From Varanus komodoensis (Eukaryota > Chordata > Lepidosauria > Squamata > Varanidae): 64,000 bases of DNA. Below are positions 1 to 9,858 of the stretch, piece after piece. The notes beneath the pieces were generated by a model, which saw nothing but the letters and a program-made list of their open reading frames with translations, did no database searches and was not told the origin of the DNA. The stretch lies in the NCBI RefSeq assembly GCF_004798865.1, contig NW_025336480.1, forward strand, positions 22,152,154 through 22,216,153, written 5' to 3'. Positions within the stretch are counted from its first letter, which is position 1. The number at the start of each line of letters is the position of its first letter. The translations under genes were made by a program, and so were the position numbers.

Positions 1-1264
1 CTCACACCTCTGCTGTTGATCTCCAAATCTGGGCATTGCCTTTGCCAAGGATTGCCCTGACTCTGACCCTCTTCTGTGGGCTCCCTTCTATCTGATCACC
101 ACATGCTCTCCTTGCACACTCTTCATGGTCCCCCTCTCGCTGTCCTTCCATGATTGCAATCCTCAGATCCAGTGGTTTTCTCCAAAGCCCTACCACCTTC
201 TGTGGCTTCCACCATTCCTTAGACTCTGGAGTCTCATACTGTGAGCTGTCTTGTCTGGTTTGGTTTGGTTTGGTTTGGCCACTGTTTCAATGAACTATCT
301 CCCAAACCTATCTATGTCTCTCTCCACTTGACATCTCTGTTCATGTTCATATATAGGTGCTGGATCTCTTTGAGGAGGAAAATAGCTGATTTGTCCCCCA
401 TATGTTCTCCTCCTCCTTATCTGCTATGCAGAGCTGTTGCAACTCCATACTGTTCCAGCTCTAGAAATCCCCAGTTCCTCCTCTTGATCCTCTGTATGTC
501 TTTTCTTACTCTCTTCACAATATGAAAATAAAACTGATGTCTCTTGCTCCACTTCCACCCCGGTCCACATCTTCCAGTTCTTCCAGCAATATAATGCAGT
601 TATCTGTGCCCTCTCAATCTCAGCCCTTCGCAAATTCTTTTCAGACACTTTCCCTCCTCACCATCTTTTTAACAACCCACCTCTCTTCTCTAGTTCATTC
701 CCTTCTGTGCACAAACACATCCATGTTTCCATTTTTTTTTAAAGAACCATTGGGATATCCTCAATATAAATGTTTCCAACAGGGCAAGTTCTTTCTCTGC
801 TTTATTCCTCTTTATTGGGATCCCTCTGGTCTCTGTTCTTGACCCTCCACTATTCTCTTTCTTAACCCCGGATGTTATTCTCCCATAACTAATCTGTAAT
901 GCATAGGCCTTACAAACCCTTCCTTCACCCTCCCCAACTTGTTCAGGCACACTCAGACATACAGACTACTCCTTTTCTAGGCCTAACTTCCTCATTCATT
1001 CATTCATTCATTGCTTAATTCTAGGTTTTAACTGCCCAAACTGAATCTTCTAATGTACCTCCAGCTGCCCTCAGAACATCACAATCGAATTCCATTTCTG
1101 GTCAAGAAACCCAATCATGATGAAGCTATAAGCTCCAAAGCTTATCAAACGTCCTCCTCTTTCTCTCTATCTATTAGTTGGGGGGGGGGGGTCTATCTAT
1201 GTGACATCTATTTTCCTCATGAGCTTATGTTTCCTGTAACCTAAAAATCTCCCATTTTGCCACA
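1..1264. other. Pyrimidine-rich intergenic tract
   Basis: The plus strand is strongly C+T rich. Open frames exist on both strands but none resembles a known protein, and they overlap in antisense. It contains a (TTTGG)n run at 257-279, an (ATTC)n run at about 993-1013 and a run of 12 G at 1180-1191. It may be the decayed upstream part of the LINE relic that follows, but I cannot show that. Confidence 0.4.
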
Positions 1265-1665
1265 TGCCCCTCTCAAACTCTGGTCCGTGCCCTTGCCTCC
1301 AGGAGGATGCAGTCCTCCTCCTCTGCGGTCTTCTGCCATTTCACCATAGTCTGCTTACATCTGTTCAAACTTCTGCTGCCAAAATACTTCATCCACTGCT
1401 CACCCCTTCTTAAATCCCTGTGCTGGCTTCCCACCTGCTCCTGGATCCTGCAGAAGACTCTCAACCTCCAGGCCTCTCCTTGTTTGTCCTCCAACACTTT
1501 GTCCTTATTTCCTGCCACCGTTCCCCCTCCATCTCCAGTACCCTCAGCCATCCGATGTTACCCCTCCTTCAGATGTCCTGTTTGCTGCCCCTCCTGCATG
1601 GAAATGCCTCCTGCAGCAACTCTTATTGCGCTAAAGTTTCTGGAACAGCCTCCTAGTCCTGCTTC
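1265..1665 (+). mobile_element. Old LINE relic, reverse-transcriptase C-terminus (L2/CR1-like)
   Basis: Short frames on the plus strand recall the C-terminal part of L2/CR1-type LINE ORF2. One frame reads LLTSVQTSAAKILHP near 1350-1393 (family pattern: VQNSAARLL). A shifted frame then gives SPLLKSLCWLPT at about 1402-1437 (family pattern: TPLLKSLHWLPV), and another gives PPAWKCL near 1590-1610. At least two frameshifts separate these blocks, so the copy is dead and old. The assignment rests on short motifs; L2 is more likely than CR1. Confidence 0.5.
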
Positions 1666-2214
1666 CATGCTGCATCTAAGCCGAAATATTAAAGAGCACA
1701 CATTTTACCTTTCCCTGTCATGTCAGGACATCCAGCAGAAAATGTTCTACTGGCACATGGCAGCACGCACATGAAGAACTGACCTATGTGAGCTGACACG
1801 GCCTAATTAGCTGTTGGGAGACATGTTATATGGCTGGAGAGCAGGATGGACCTCTCTGTGTGGCCCCATGACCTTCTCTGCACATTCCTCCACATCTGGA
1901 GGGATTCTGGTGAAGCCCCCTTTTGTTTAACTGAACCAATTCCATTTTCTTCTCCTGTTTGCCTTTGTCTCCCCCTCCTACCCTCTATTGCCTCCTGTGC
2001 TGACTTGCAGAAGGTAAGATCATTGCGGCAAGACTCTCCTCTCATTCATTATAATGTACACGGAAGCTGGTCTGTTAATAATACTCATGATGGGAGAGTT
2101 TTTAAGGGAAGGTTGAATAAAAATATTTGTTGGGACATTTGCTAGAATGAAAAAAGAAGAGGACAGAACCTTCAGATCAAGATGGCTATGGGGAAATTCA
2201 CACACGTACATTCC
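1666..2214. other. Intergenic, nothing recognised
   Basis: Mixed unique-looking sequence. Short frames on both strands resemble no protein, and no repeat family was recognised. Confidence 0.35.
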
Positions 2215-2640
2215 TCACTTGATATGATTTTGAGATTAAGTGATACCTCGCACTTGCTGAAAATGACATTCCATTATCACCTTGCTTGATTCTAGAGTAA
2301 TGTTTTTCTGTGAAGTCAGTTCACACAGTCAACTTGCAGCCTTCAAAGGTTCGATAATCAGCTGTAGAGAAATCAAATGATTTACATGCATGTGCGAACC
2401 AGCCCTTTTAATGAACACCACCCAGCCAAATTGAAACAGTTGCTTAGCAGCCCGATTGCAATCAAAGGAGTGTTGCAGTGCTTAACTGTGGATGGATCAC
2501 GTCCATTGTATGCTTTTATCCTATGGTTTTCCAAGAAAGCTTCCCGTTTTCATTTCATTCTCAGCCAATTAATCCTGACGTTTTTAGAGGGCCCCTGACC
2601 CCTTTCACTTAATTGGTCTAATCTTTAGTTGCAATGAAAC
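2215..2640. promoter_or_regulatory. Candidate conserved noncoding block
   Basis: High-complexity sequence with no simple repeats, no transposon signature and no meaningful frame. It has the texture of amniote conserved noncoding elements, such as GATTGCAATCAAAGG at about 2454-2468 and CAGCCAATTAATCC at about 2564-2577. This is inference; only alignment with other vertebrates can confirm it. Confidence 0.3.
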
Positions 2641-3539
2641 TAGAAGTCTCTGTTTATTAGGCTTCTGGAGAGTTAAAAGAATACCCTTTATATTATTCAC
2701 TGGAATTGTTCCTTGGCTAAACCATTTTCCTGTCAGTATTTTTCATAGGCTCAGCAACATCTGCAGGATGTGAAAAGCAAAGAAACAAACCAGATGTTGC
2801 AGAAGGTAGCGACACTGAAAGGAACAGATTTTTTGTCCATCATCTGTCTTTATATGTTGGTTACTCCAACTGCCAAAAAAGAGGGGAAAGGGGGGAAAGG
2901 AGAAATAGAGAAAAGAGATGGCTAATCTAAACTCTCTCAAACAAGAGATTTATAATACTTTGTAAAAACTGACACATACTTTCATTAAAGCCAAATTTCC
3001 TATAGCAATTTAGGAGGTGGAAAATAGATTAAGGAAATGCGGATGTTTATCTCTGCCATCAGCATTTATTCATTTAGGTAATTATCACTTAATTAGGCTG
3101 TCAAAGGGCAGAAGAGAATTCGGCACTGATAAACCCAACACCAGGAAAGTTCACCACTTCTCGGTGGCACTGATTTCTGCCTCCTCCTCCTCGCGACCAA
3201 GGCTGCTTTCCCCGCCAAGCTTTTCCAAAGGACAATTTGATAGGAGTGCAGATCAAAAATTACGCAACTGGAATCCATCAGTCATAGTTCACACTCTAGC
3301 AAAAACTCAGCCTGGTACAACAGTGCCCCCAAAAGCAAGCAACCAGCAAACCTCTGCAGCGGAATACCATCCACCCAATCGCAACTGCTTTAAGTTCCAG
3401 GCTGCTTTTCATATGTGAAGTAGCTATTTTAAGAGCCACTTGCCAGATTAAAAGATGTATTACAGTCTGCTGAAGTGCCAGGGGGAGAGAAGTGGGAGGA
3501 AGAGCAGGGGGAGGGGGAGGGGAAAAAAGAGAAGAGCCT
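2641..3539. other. Intergenic, nothing recognised
   Basis: Mostly AT-rich unique sequence. It includes a G-rich patch near 2880-2900 and a purine-rich tract near 3480-3530. A plus-strand frame of 133 codons at 3017-3418 has no recognisable motif and is opposed by an antisense frame, so I do not call it a gene. Confidence 0.35.
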
Positions 3540-3925
3540 CAACTGGATGTCAAAAATTTTCCAGCGATTTTAGCTCATACTGAAGGAATTTCGCAGAGGG
3601 ATCATAAAAACCACAAAAATAACCCCCTGGAGGATTCTGCCGAATTCTAAGGGAACGAAGTATAACTAGATTAATATATAAATCTTATTAACTCAAATGC
3701 GGCCAAATACAGTCATTTGTTATCAAAGGCTTTGAATCATATTACAAATTGCAACATTTGGGTCTTGTGGGCTTCCTGCCAAGTTGAAGGCCTAATTAAG
3801 GCGGCTGGAAAAGAATAGTGTTCTAATTAGTTTAATTACTGTATGATGAATTATCAAACTAATTCTTAAAAACAATGTGCAATTAGCCTTTTTGAGTTCA
3901 TACCCCTTACTTTGTAAAGTAGGAA
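3540..3925. promoter_or_regulatory. Candidate enhancer-like block with clustered TAATTA
   Basis: AT-rich but complex sequence with three exact TAATTA homeodomain core sites at 3793-3798, 3824-3829 and 3833-3838. Further TAATT/AATTA words lie near 3860 and 3881, and AACAATG (SOX-like) at 3871-3877. No meaningful frame and no transposon signature. Homeodomain proteins bind TAATTA in general; use of these copies as an enhancer is inferred. Confidence 0.4.
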
Positions 3926-3966
3926 ATGAAGCAAAGTGTCTTTGTTGTTAGGTGCAAAAGCTTGTG

Positions 3967-4182
3967 TTTTAAAACAGGGGTCTCAAACGCAACTGACCTG
4001 GGGGCCGCTGGAAGTAGAGGCTGGGTGAGGCTGGGCCGCATCAAGCGGTGGTGGTGGGCCGCTCATCCCGCAGCCGGCCCGGGTGCCGCCGGCGCTTTGA
4101 AGGCCGCAGGGCCCCTCTTCCATGCCCCGCCCGTCCCGGCAACAGGCCCGCGGGCCGCGAGTTTGAGACCCCTGTTTTAAAA
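3967..4182. mobile_element. hAT-type MITE with perfect 8-bp target duplication
   Basis: A 200-bp non-autonomous element occupies 3975-4174. Its ends are CAGGGGTCTCAAAC and the exact reverse complement GTTTGAGACCCCTG, and it is flanked on both sides by TTTTAAAA (3967-3974 and 4175-4182). An 8-bp target duplication and CAG..CTG ends are hallmarks of the hAT superfamily. The interior is very GC-rich (runs of GGCCGC, CCGGCC), unlike the AT-rich flanks, and codes for nothing. The clean duplication suggests the copy is not ancient. Confidence 0.85.
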
Positions 4183-4599
4183 GATCACTTTGGGGGAAAG
4201 AAACAAGGAGAGCAGACAGGCTGGGGATCAGAAGTGGCAGGCCATCCAAGGAATCCTCCCTTCAGCCACCGATACTTCCCTCATATCTTTCCATTGTTGG
4301 CTTGTGCACCCAGCCAAGATCATCATGCTGCCGAGCGAGCAAGCGAGCAAAAACGAATCTCAGCGTGTGTCTTCTGAGTATCATTCCATGATGGATCCTG
4401 CACAAAGGTCTCAGGTCTGCCCTCCTTCCCAGGGCATGTGATCTAACTGGCCCCAGGGCCCCTGGGGTGGGGGCCGCTGAAAGAACACCTTCAGATATGA
4501 GTGGGACATCCTGAAGGGAGGCGAGGTGGCTGCTGCCGCGTCTCCAAAAGCAGGCGACACCCGTTTTGCTCCCGCAGGTATTTGGGAATGGCCTGTGAC
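4183..4599. other. Intergenic, nothing recognised
   Basis: Moderately GC-rich sequence with no recognised family and no convincing frame. Confidence 0.35.
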
Positions 4600-4785
4600 T
4601 TTGAGCTGGATTAGTCTTCCTCTTTATACTTATGGTTAGTGATTTTAATATGGGTATCTATTCTGTTTTTCATATCTAATTGATTTAATTATGTTTTTAA
4701 CTTTTCCATATTTTTGGCATTTTAAGTTGCCTTGAGTCCCAATCACTGGGAATAGGCAGCATATTATAATAATATGTAATAAATG
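4600..4785 (+). mobile_element. L2-type LINE 3' tail
   Basis: T-rich sequence followed by AAGTTGCCTTGAGTCCCAAT and AATAGGCAGCATATTATAA, then AATAA-rich DNA. This is the form of squamate L2-clade 3' ends (AAGCCGCCTTGAGTCCC ... GGCGGCATATAAATAA). No coding part remains. It meets two antisense tails of the same family. Confidence 0.6.
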
Positions 4786-4930
4786 TTTGTTTGTTTATTT
4801 ATGTAGAGCTTTTTATAAACCATCCCTATACCAGCATCTTGGGATGGTTTACAACAAACAAGTAAAATAGAAATTAAAATACCACAGCATGCAGTATAAA
4901 ACCAATTAAACATCAAAATAGCAGGAGAAT
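4786..4930 (-). mobile_element. L2-type LINE 3' tail, antisense
   Basis: TTTGTTTGTTTATTTATGTA followed by ATAAACCATCCCTATACCAG and CTTGGGATGGTTTACAACAA is the reverse complement of an L2-type 3' tail (degenerate AACCGTCCC...GGGACGGTTT pair). Only about 145 bp of 3' untranslated sequence is present. It abuts a second antisense copy whose own T-rich terminus starts at about 4931. Confidence 0.6.
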
Positions 4931-5575
4931 AAATGTTTGTTTGTTTGTTTAGAGTGTTTGTATGCCGTCCCATTGCATAGCCTTGGGACGGCTTACATAA
5001 AATAAAATAAAACATAATACACATAAAATCCGGATCCACCCTGGCTGCAGATTAAAACCTATAAGCTGATATTAAAAGTTATTAAAATATGGTTGAAATA
5101 AAAAGGTCTTAGCCTGGTGCCGAAAAACAAATAACGATGGTGCCAGGCAGACCTCTCTGGGGATCGCATTCCATAGGCGGGGCGCCACCGCAGAGAAAGC
5201 CCTCCTTGTTTTCCATGTTTTCACCTGGCGCTGAAAAGAAAGAAGCGTTGGTACCAGGGTTAGACTATGCAATATGCTCCTCTTGGGGGAGCATATTGCA
5301 TAATCAGGGCACCACCGTAGAGAAGGCCCTCCTCCAGGTAGTCACCCTCCTAATCTCCTTCAAGGAGGGCTCCTGGAGCAGGACCTCTGCCTCAGATCTC
5401 AAGGGGTGGGAGGGTGTATAGGGAAGGAGGTTTTCCTCCAGGTATCCTGGACCCAAGCCACTTAGGGCTTTATAGGTCATCACCAGCATCTTAAATTGGG
5501 CCCAGACTTCAATTGGCAGCCACTGTAAGCAGTAAAGGACCAGCATTATATGCGAATACCTGCCCATTTAAATGT
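4931..5575 (-). mobile_element. L2-clade LINE 3' end, rearranged
   Basis: On the minus strand, 5567-5304 encodes the C-terminus of L2 ORF2: LQWLPIEVWAQFKMLVMTYK, then ALSGLGPGYLEENLLPY and LLQEPSLKEIRR. The last ORF segment occurs twice: RRAFSTVVP near 5310, and RRAFSAVAPRLWNAIPREV (in 5072-5272) ending HQAKTFLFQPYFNNF. The 3' tail follows (CCGTCCCATTGCATAGCC..GGGACGGC, plus-strand reading) down to the T-rich end at 4931. The repeated segment shows either a tandem duplication or one copy inserted in another. The copy is severely 5'-truncated and frameshifted. A perfect hairpin lies at 5266-5302. Confidence 0.85.
5266..5302. repeat. Perfect 15-bp hairpin inside L2
   Basis: TATGCAATATGCTCC at 5266-5280 is the exact reverse complement of GGAGCATATTGCATA at 5288-5302, around the 7-nt loop TCTTGGG. 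It sits where L2 normally encodes LWNxLPREV, so one arm has replaced normal L2 sequence. Confidence 0.9.
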
Positions 5576-6121
5576 TTTAATTTAAACATCAACAATATAA
5601 CCACCCTTTAATTGAACTAATGTTTTGATGAAAATAATCTATGTGGAGCACAGATGGAAGTGCCACCAGAGACCAAACACTCCGCAGCGCTGGCCACTAT
5701 GTGCTGTAGCATCTCTGCTGCCATGACCACAAGTAGGAAATTTGTGGCCCATCAGGAGTTTGGCCCACAACTGCCACCAGTCCTAGCCAGCATAGCCAGA
5801 GGGCAAGAGTGAGGGACACTGCACACCCGAGCATGTAGAACAGGGGTCTCAGGTTGGCCATCGAGATTGTTGGAGAGTTTGAAGGCAGAAGATGGGGACC
5901 AATCTGTCAAAGAAACAGCTCCAAATCAGACTGCAAGAGTGCCCAAGATAAACTGACTCTCTTAATTCTACCTCTCTGCCATCCCATGCTTATGCTGCAG
6001 GCTGTTTTTCACAGCCTATACTTTTTAGAATTCAGTGCAAATCTTGATTAATTAACTTATTAATGGAACTGCCCCAATTCAAATAGGATGTAAGCACACA
6101 AGGCAACAACGACAACACAAT
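5576..6121. other. Intergenic; possible hAT end at 5841
   Basis: Unique-looking sequence. CAGGGGTCTCA at about 5841-5851 matches the first 11 bases of the hAT MITE at 3975, but no partner terminus was found. No gene seen. Confidence 0.3.
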
Positions 6122-6335
6122 TGCGTTTATTATTGAACAGTTCTTTCAAGTGTTTGAAGTGCTTCACATGTATTATGTCAACAATAATCCTGTAAGGTAA
6201 GTCAATAATTTATTTTCCTCTGTAATGTAGAAGTAGGAACTGGGTGAGAGAGAATGTGTTGCTTAATGTAATCTAGGACATTCATGGCAGAGCAGAGATA
6301 CCAACTCAGCCCAGTTTGGAGACAGGGTGGTCAGA
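6122..6335 (-). mobile_element. MIR/CORE-type SINE relic
   Basis: The plus strand reads AAGTGCTTCACATGTATTAT, then AACAATAATCCTGTAAGGTA, then TTCATGGCAGAGCAGAGAT. In antisense this follows the order of MIR-like SINEs: core, then TACCTCACAGGGTTGTTGTG-type block, then AAGYRCTT tail. Divergence is high, as expected for an ancient amniote family. Exact subfamily is uncertain. Confidence 0.6.
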
Positions 6336-8129
6336 GACATGGAGCAGGTATTCCTCTGAGACAACACACAGGAGGGTCCCTTCTAACTTAGGACAGTTTT
6401 AAAACATGCCATTAGAGTGTGGTTTCAGTGCTCAACATTCACAAGAGATCTTCATTAAAGCTCCACAAAGATGGCCTCTAGAAAGATGGCTTTCTTATTT
6501 GTGAGCCAAAAAATTGTGGGGTCTATTTCATCACATTTCACCAGGACAAGCAGAAATTTTCCAACAGTTTCTCACAGGTAGGATTTGCCATTGGCAGCAC
6601 GACATCTTTCTTTCTCCCTGAGAGTTTTCAGGGCAAAAAGGGGCTGCTATAAGTGGCAACAGCAGGCCTGCTCTCATTTTGCATCCTCCAGAATGCAGGT
6701 ATATGGAAGCCACAGTGTGATATTCAGGGAGCTTCCATTTTTCTGCCTTATGTGCAGGATGCTTTTGTCCTTGTGGACTCCTATGCTGGTGGGACTCCTC
6801 ACCCATTGCAGCTTTTCCTTTGAGCTTTATGGGTGCTAGCATGGCGCTGAACACCATCCCCCCCAAATATGTTCAACTCCATGGACCCCATTGGATAGGT
6901 CCATTGGTGCCACCAGCCCCCCCCCCCCCCCCGACCTTATCTCAAATTGATTTGGGTGCTGTGTGTGATTTCTCTTTCAATTATGCATCTCTCCATTGCT
7001 CTGCAGCCTCCTGGGATGCTTGTGCCTCCTGATCAAGAACCGGCTCGTGGAAGGCATTAGCTCATGGCATCTTAGTCTTCCCGCATGATTCAGCCAAGGC
7101 GTCCGCAGCAGCGGGTAGATGATATCACCACTCCTCCGCCACCTCCTAAGTAAGATAAGCACAAGAACACCAAACCCAACCTGTGAGAATTTCTATAGTC
7201 ATCCAAAAGCAGTTTCTTTTTGAATGAGTATAGCCCAGTAAAATGAGAGAAGCTTTGGGCCCAGCACAAATATTTATTGAAAGAATGCATCAGATATCTC
7301 AAATTACTGTGATCCCTGGAATTATAGCCTAATTATATCCTTGCAAACCTGAGCCTTTACTAAGCTTCCCAAATGCATGTATTGTTGTGGTCATAACTAG
7401 GCTGTGAAACGTGGCCATTGGACCTTTCCAAATGGCATAGCTCTTCAGAATTTCCCCCATAGCATGTGTCGTAAGAACAGCTGCCCACAGCATCCCCCTC
7501 CGATATACTAAAGCAGGATCATGTACTGCTGTGCTTAGGGATGGCAGAGAAATCCCGAATGCATTAAGATGAGTTTGGGTTTCCGTACGTCTGATCTGCA
7601 ATCCAGGTCCACCATCTCTGAGCCAGGAAGTTTCCATGGATTTGTGGCTTTTTAAGAAAGGAAATCTGAAAGTTAAACAAAGGGTTGTGCCCTCACTTCC
7701 CACAGGTCCCTGAACCTAGTGGCTTCCCAACATCCTGCACAGCCTGTGAGCATCGGCAGAGGCAATCTTTGCCTCCCGGGCCTCACATCCTTCATTTCTC
7801 CTAGATGGGCCCTTTTGCCTGTCTAATGAAAATTAGAGGGGAAATTGGAGGGGAAGGGAACCTATCTCCTCCCCTCCCTGCCACAAAATGCCCCTTGTGT
7901 CCCTTTTTGGGGCTGGAGGCAGCTAGCACAGTTCTGTCTGTGCTGGCTGAGAAGGGCTGAGAGTTGGCGCTCCGATGCCAGAGCGTGGCCTGCAGCCTTG
8001 GAAATGGGGTTGATGGTCCTTCAGAGGCTTCCCAGGGGCCATAGAGCTGTTTCCTCCTTTGTTGAAAATGCAGCCCACGTGACACATAGCTCTCGACTGA
8101 GAAAACCTGCAGTAACACACTTGCCGCTT
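6336..8129. other. Intergenic, with a 16-base C run
   Basis: No gene or transposon recognised in 1.8 kb. A run of 16 C lies at 6917-6932. Frames near 7329-8159 overlap on opposite strands and resemble no protein. Confidence 0.35.
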
Positions 8130-8640
8130 CCATATCACTTATACTTGAAAACTGCATAAACCGATCTGCCTTTTAAATGATGATTCTTCTTACTTTTCGA
8201 AAGAAATAAAAATAGAAATTCTGACTCCATCCACAAAGGAATGGTGGCACTGAAATTCCTTGCAATCAGTACGACTCACATAACAATACAGTTGCGCTCA
8301 CGTTTATTTTCTGAGCAGCAGAGACAGGATCTGCAGAAGCAACGGGAGCAATGTTGAACATGGAGATATTTATTAAAATGAACTGAAGAAAGCTGTTTAC
8401 TATAAAGGTGGGGAGGGGAATACTTCCTAGCAGTAAAAAGGTTAACCCAAAGCAGCAGGTACAAGGATAACTAGAGCCCATCATTAAAGAAATTCAGTTA
8501 TTTTGTCAATTTTACTTATTTACAGGCCAGAAGATTAATGAGTTCTGAGACAACAGAGACAGTAATTAGGTTTCAAAAACAAGCCATAGCACAATCAATC
8601 ATTGCTTGAGAGTGTAATGACATTAGGGCACAGCCCTGCC
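8130..8640. promoter_or_regulatory. Candidate conserved noncoding block
   Basis: AT-rich complex sequence without repeats, with words such as ATTCAGTTATTTTGTCAATT and AGATTAATGAG near 8490-8545. There is no meaningful frame. It resembles conserved noncoding DNA; this is inference from texture only. Confidence 0.27.
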
Positions 8641-8835
8641 ACTATTAGCGTGTGACTGGCAGAGACAGGGCTTGGGCGGAGAGCAGCCACTTGGGGAAGG
8701 CTCCACTCCGGAGCACTTGCACCCATTCCCCTTTGCCTGCCCCCGTGGCGTGCTTGGCCTTACGCTGTGGGGATGTAGGGAGCGGGCCATCTTAGGGGAA
8801 TTTCCAGAGGGGCAGCTGGTTTGCTTGCTGCTGCA

Positions 8836-8912
8836 AAAATAACAAAGAGCCTTGTGGCTCTTTGAAGATGGACAGATTTATCCTGGCACTAGCTGACGCC
8901 AAGTGGTGCAGA
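8836..8912 (+). mobile_element. Interspersed repeat fragment, class not assigned
   Basis: AACAAAGAGCCTTGTGGCTC, then GACAGATTTATCCTGGCACT. This matches a motif common in sauropsid genomes (approximately GAGTCTTGTGGCACCTTAAAG then ACAGATTTATTCTGGCATAA). Only about 75 bp is recognisable and I cannot place it securely in a class. Confidence 0.45.
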
Positions 8913-9367
8913 ATAATGGCACAGGTGATCCCCATTCAGGGAGCCGTATATATATTGGGGGTGAAGGAATTACTCTATTGCAGGTCAGTGTCGGTTTCAC
9001 AAGGGTCCCCTCAGTCATCAGGCCCATTCCATCACTGCATCCGTCTGTGAAGCCTGGAGGCACTGAAGGCACACCCCCTCACATTGGTCCTGAACTTTAC
9101 CTGCATTTTGACCTACCTACAAGGTGCACTTCAACATGCGTGCTTGTACTTGCTTGAGCCAAGAATCCTCACAGAGACTTCAGAGGCATATGAAAACTGA
9201 AAGATAACGATGTTCTTCTGATTCCCATACCAGCCAGGAAGCAAGAATCAGGTTGATTTGTTTTTAATTGTGGGCTAAATTAAGCCTTTGGACATCCATG
9301 TTATGTACGTGATATGCATGCACACACATCCCAAACTGTGGGGGTTGAACCAGCAGCAAATGGTGTG
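8913..9367. other. Intergenic, nothing recognised
   Basis: No repeat family or coding pattern seen. Confidence 0.3.
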
Positions 9368-9611
9368 AGCCAGGGTGGTGTAGTGGTTAAGAACATGGGA
9401 CTGGGACTCAGACGACCTGGGTTCTAGTCCCCACTCAGCCATGGAGCCAACTGGGTGACTTTGGGCCAGTCACAGACTCTCAGCCCAACCTACCTCACAG
9501 GGTTGTTGTTGTGGGGATAAGATGGAGGAGGAGGAGAATGATGTAAGCTGCCTTGAGCCCTTTGTAGGAAAAAGGCAGGATATAAATAGAAAAATAAATA
9601 AATAAATAAAA
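9368..9611 (+). mobile_element. Full-length Sauria (ACA-type) SINE
   Basis: The tRNA-derived head starts AGCCAGGGTGGTGTAGTGGT (A-box region GTAGTGGTTAAG), with a B box GGGTTCTAGTCCC at 9419-9431. The body follows: GTGACTTTGGGCCAGTCACA, CCTACCTCACAGGGTTGTTG. The 3' part TAAGCTGCCTTGAGCCC..GGCAGGATATAAATA runs into (AAATA)n. Length is about 244 bp, i.e. complete. The element is the main evidence for a squamate. Its A/B boxes would be an internal Pol III promoter. It lies directly against an L2 tail. Confidence 0.9.
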
Positions 9612-9858
9612 TGGAATATGCTCCCCAGAGAGGTTCACCTGGCGTGAAGTTATATTCTTTTCAGCATCAGGCAAAGCCCTTTTAATTTTCCCACTATTTT
9701 AATGTTTAATTGATTTTAACTGGGGTTTTAGTATATTAATGTTTGGATGCTGAGGGGTTTGTTTTATTCTATTTATTTATGGTAAGCCGTCCTGAGATGT
9801 TCTGTAGGGGATGGGATAGAAAAGCTTTTAATTAATAAATAAATGAATAAATAAATAT
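9612..9858 (+). mobile_element. L2-clade LINE 3' end
   Basis: TGGAATATGCTCCCCAGAGA then GGTTCACCTGGC corresponds to the WNMLPREVHLA segment near the end of L2 ORF2. A T-rich 3' UTR follows, then GTAAGCCGTCCTGAGATGTT, and finally AATAAATAAATGAATAAATA. It is truncated to about the last 250 bp. The SINE at 9368-9611 ends exactly where L2 sequence begins, so the SINE either inserted in this L2 or beside its truncation point. Confidence 0.8.

Noticed and set aside
241-842. Adjacent plus-strand frames of 94 and 106 codons
   Set aside because: Serine/leucine-rich, driven by CT-rich composition, antisense frames equally open, no family motif.
3017-3418. 133-codon plus-strand frame
   Set aside because: No motif, no exon context, opposing frame open across it; likely chance.
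5842-5852. CAGGGGTCTCA as a second hAT element
   Set aside because: Only 11 bases match, with no partner terminus or target duplication.
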